A stretch of DNA of 64,000 nt from Bacteriovoracaceae bacterium UBA6153 (GTDB taxonomy: Bacteria; Bdellovibrionota; Bacteriovoracia; Bacteriovoracales; Bacteriovoracaceae), in contig DIUR01000033.1 of NCBI GenBank assembly GCA_002428265.1, positions 516,456 to 580,455 of the forward strand, read 5' to 3'. Positions within the stretch are counted from its first letter, which is position 1, and each line of letters starts with the position of its first letter. Below are positions 62,391 to 64,000 of this stretch, in pieces. The position numbers and the translations under genes were made by a program. The notes under the pieces are model-generated. The model was not told the DNA's origin and searched no databases. It saw only the letters and a list, made by a program, of their open reading frames with translations.

Positions 62391-62951
62391 CTAAATTTGA
62401 ACTCTGTAGCGAAGATAAAGCCAACTTTCACTAAAACGACGTTCTTCCAATAATTCAAGCCTCAGTACAAATTCTTTTGGCAAAACAGAGATCACTGGAA
62501 TACTGTTACCAATTGTTGTTGGTACAACGAACAAGTGAATTTCATCAACAAGGTTATTGTGAAGAGCTTGTGCAGCGAGGCTAGGCCCACCGACACAAAG
62601 ATCTTTGTTGGATCTCATTTTCATCTCTCGAATTTTTTCCACATCGAAATTATTCTCTAGACGAGTTCTTTGAGTTGCTACCGATTTTAAACTCTTTGAA
62701 TAAACAATTTTTTCGGCGGATTGCCAGACGTGCATGAAGTCCTGTTTATCTGCCGCCATATTGGCAAGATCTGGAGCTTCCCAGTAAGACATAGCTTCGA
62801 AATTTTTACGACCGTAGAGATAAGTCCCGATTGGACGCATGACCTCAGTTATGAACGCAGTCGATCCTTCAACGGGTAGAGACCAATCATAGTGACCATC
62901 GCCGATATAGCCATCTAAAGACATAATTGATACGTAATGAAGTTTTGCCAT
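62391..62951 (-). CDS. DHFR-like (RibD C-terminal family) reductase
   Basis: A 186-residue NADPH-dependent reductase of the RibD-C/dihydrofolate-reductase-like family. SLDGYIGDGHYDW at the N-terminus, TYLYGRKNFEAMSYWE and CVGGPSLAAQALHNNLVDEIHLFVVP are the family landmarks. It is upstream of the SDR gene with 11 nt between them. Such stand-alone proteins have no firmly known substrate. Confidence 0.85.
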   Translation of the reverse strand: MAKLHYVSIMSLDGYIGDGHYDWSLPVEGSTAFITEVMRPIGTYLYGRKNFEAMSYWEAPDLANMAADKQDFMHVWQSAEKIVYSKSLKSVATQRTRLENNFDVEKIREMKMRSNKDLCVGGPSLAAQALHNNLVDEIHLFVVPTTIGNSIPVISVLPKEFVLRLELLEERRFSESWLYLRYRVQI

Positions 62952-63187
62952 TATTCACACCTAGAAAAATTTACAGCCCAGATAACCACGACTTGAGTTC
63001 CAAGATATCTTTCTTATTTCTATGCGACCAGAAAAGTTGCACTGGCAGTGTAAAGACAGCCTAGAACAGTTTATTCGTTTTATGGTTATTGTGTCTAGTA
63101 TGCCATTTTTTAACTTCCAAAATACCTCTTTTGCAAATAGTATCAATTAAGCTTTATCGTTCTTATTGATTTTTGCTAGAAGGCACC

Positions 63188-63973
63188 ATGAAAAGAATAA
63201 TATTTCTATTCTTAACTTTAATAGTAGGGGTACTTACTCCAGCTTTGGTTTATGCTGAAACTAAGAAAACTTTGATTGTTGGATTTGGCATGAACAAGCC
63301 CCCTTATGTCTTTGAGAATGAAAACTCAGGACTTGAAGTTGAAATTTTCAGAGAAGCCGCTCGTGCTGCAGGATATGAAATCCAGCCTTTTTTTGGCCCA
63401 CTAGAAAGACTTATATCTAAGATGCAATCCGGGAAATTAGATGCCATAAGTGTGACTAACTGGAATGAAAATCTTCATTATTATAGATCGTTGCCATTTG
63501 TAACATATCATAACTACGCCATTGCCTTAAAAAAGAAAAATTTAAAAATAAAGACTATTGCTGACTTAAAAAATTATTCTATTACCAGTTTTCAACGATC
63601 GCGAAATCTACTAGGAAGTGAATTTGAAAAAATGGCCAAAGAGAATCCTCAATATCGTGAGTTCGCTGATCAAAAACTTAGAAATGCCCAGTTGTACAAA
63701 GAAAGAGCTGATGTTGCGATCGCAGACATAAGAATCTTTGAATATTTCAATACTCAATTAAATAGCACTATCAATATTAATCACCCCATAGTTATGTATG
63801 ATTTATTTAAAAAAAATCAATATCAAGCTGCATTCCACTCTGAAGCAATTATGAAAAAATTTAATGAAGGACTTTTAAAAATCAAAAAAAATGGAATTTA
63901 TAAAAAATTAGAAACCAAATATAGTCAAAATCAAAATAATCAAATTATTCCACTGGAAAAAAGTAATAACTAG
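63188..63973 (+). CDS. Periplasmic solute-binding protein (family 3, amino-acid type)
   Basis: A 261-residue exported binding protein. The ATG at 63188 has AAGG about 5 nt upstream and starts the signal peptide (residues about 1-22, ending VYA). The family 3 pattern appears as GMNKPPYVFENENSGLEVEIFREAARAAG, SKMQSGKLDAI and a late TLADLK-type segment (KTIADLKNYSI). No transporter permease is adjacent, so it may instead feed a sensor or be an orphan. The native ligand is unknown. Confidence 0.82.
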   Translation: MKRIIFLFLTLIVGVLTPALVYAETKKTLIVGFGMNKPPYVFENENSGLEVEIFREAARAAGYEIQPFFGPLERLISKMQSGKLDAISVTNWNENLHYYRSLPFVTYHNYAIALKKKNLKIKTIADLKNYSITSFQRSRNLLGSEFEKMAKENPQYREFADQKLRNAQLYKERADVAIADIRIFEYFNTQLNSTININHPIVMYDLFKKNQYQAAFHSEAIMKKFNEGLLKIKKNGIYKKLETKYSQNQNNQIIPLEKSNN

Positions 63974-64000
63974 ACATGTAGTGTTCACAAAAAAACTTCC

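Noticed and set aside
62961..63146. 61-codon minus-strand ORF
   Set aside because: Start without ribosome site, atypical composition, no pattern recognised.
1..64000. tRNA, rRNA, CRISPR and prophage structural genes
   Set aside because: None recognised on reading both strands; no tRNA arms, rRNA cores, repeat-spacer arrays or capsid/tail genes were seen.

Overview
The window is AT-rich, densely packed DNA from a Gram-negative, respiring bacterium with an outer membrane. Signs are lipoproteins, a periplasmic murein endopeptidase, a cbb3 oxidase, glutathione-linked formaldehyde detoxification and chemotaxis genes. The fused CcoN-CcoO subunit, several secreted papain-like proteins, large secreted beta-helix proteins and the codon style suggest a Bdellovibrionota/Bacteriovorax-like organism. 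That placement is inference; no rRNA or tRNA gene is present to settle it.

Region by region: 1-866 is the 3' part of a secreted cysteine peptidase. 1121-9763 is an oxygen-responsive respiratory block: an FNR-type regulator, a cyclic-nucleotide-domain-only protein, then ccoI, ccoS, ccoNO, ccoQ, ccoP, ccoG and a SafE-like membrane protein, nearly all overlapping. Convergent to it is hemN, co-oriented with a Tat-exported HiPIP that has an FNR-like box upstream. 11569-11845 holds no gene on the + strand but appears to carry a structured minus-strand RNA with its own terminator. 12152-16341 has secreted/lysozyme-like, cysteine-peptidase-like, VOC, Dps and small coiled-coil proteins. 16435-20877 has a UvrA2-type ABC protein and the adhC-fghA formaldehyde operon. 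20941-31578 has a Cys-repeat secreted protein, a PAS histidine kinase, an ABC transporter whose permease is fused to ankyrin repeats, hemerythrin, OsmC-YcaO, a YecM-DUF4269 fusion, a thioesterase and an XRE regulator with a perfect operator-like palindrome. 31637-38589 has MepA and a seven-gene lipid-modification operon (FAD oxidase, DUF1365, CFA-type methyltransferase, chalcone-isomerase-like, DUF3833, NTF2-like, DUF2878-SDR fusion). 39339-43147 has metG followed by a truncated chemoreceptor piece, CheR and CheD. 43164-46381 is a sulfide/persulfide detoxification locus with an ArsR-rhodanese repressor and a perfect 10-bp-arm operator. 46397-53457 has small proteins, a 1409-residue G8/beta-helix surface protein with four tandem C-terminal repeats, and a CZB chemoreceptor.

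The most unusual part is 53489-61671. About 105 bp spanning the 3' end of an SDR gene and its downstream DNA is present twice as a direct repeat, about 8.1 kb apart. Between the copies lie a NERD-nuclease/SF1-helicase protein, a large inverted repeat, a His-rich outer-membrane-like protein, a LysR-type remnant, a four-PAS chemoreceptor, an XRE regulator sharing an upstream motif with that chemoreceptor, and an IS481-like transposase remnant. This looks like an acquired, partly decayed island. The window ends with the intact SDR, a DHFR-like reductase and a solute-binding protein.
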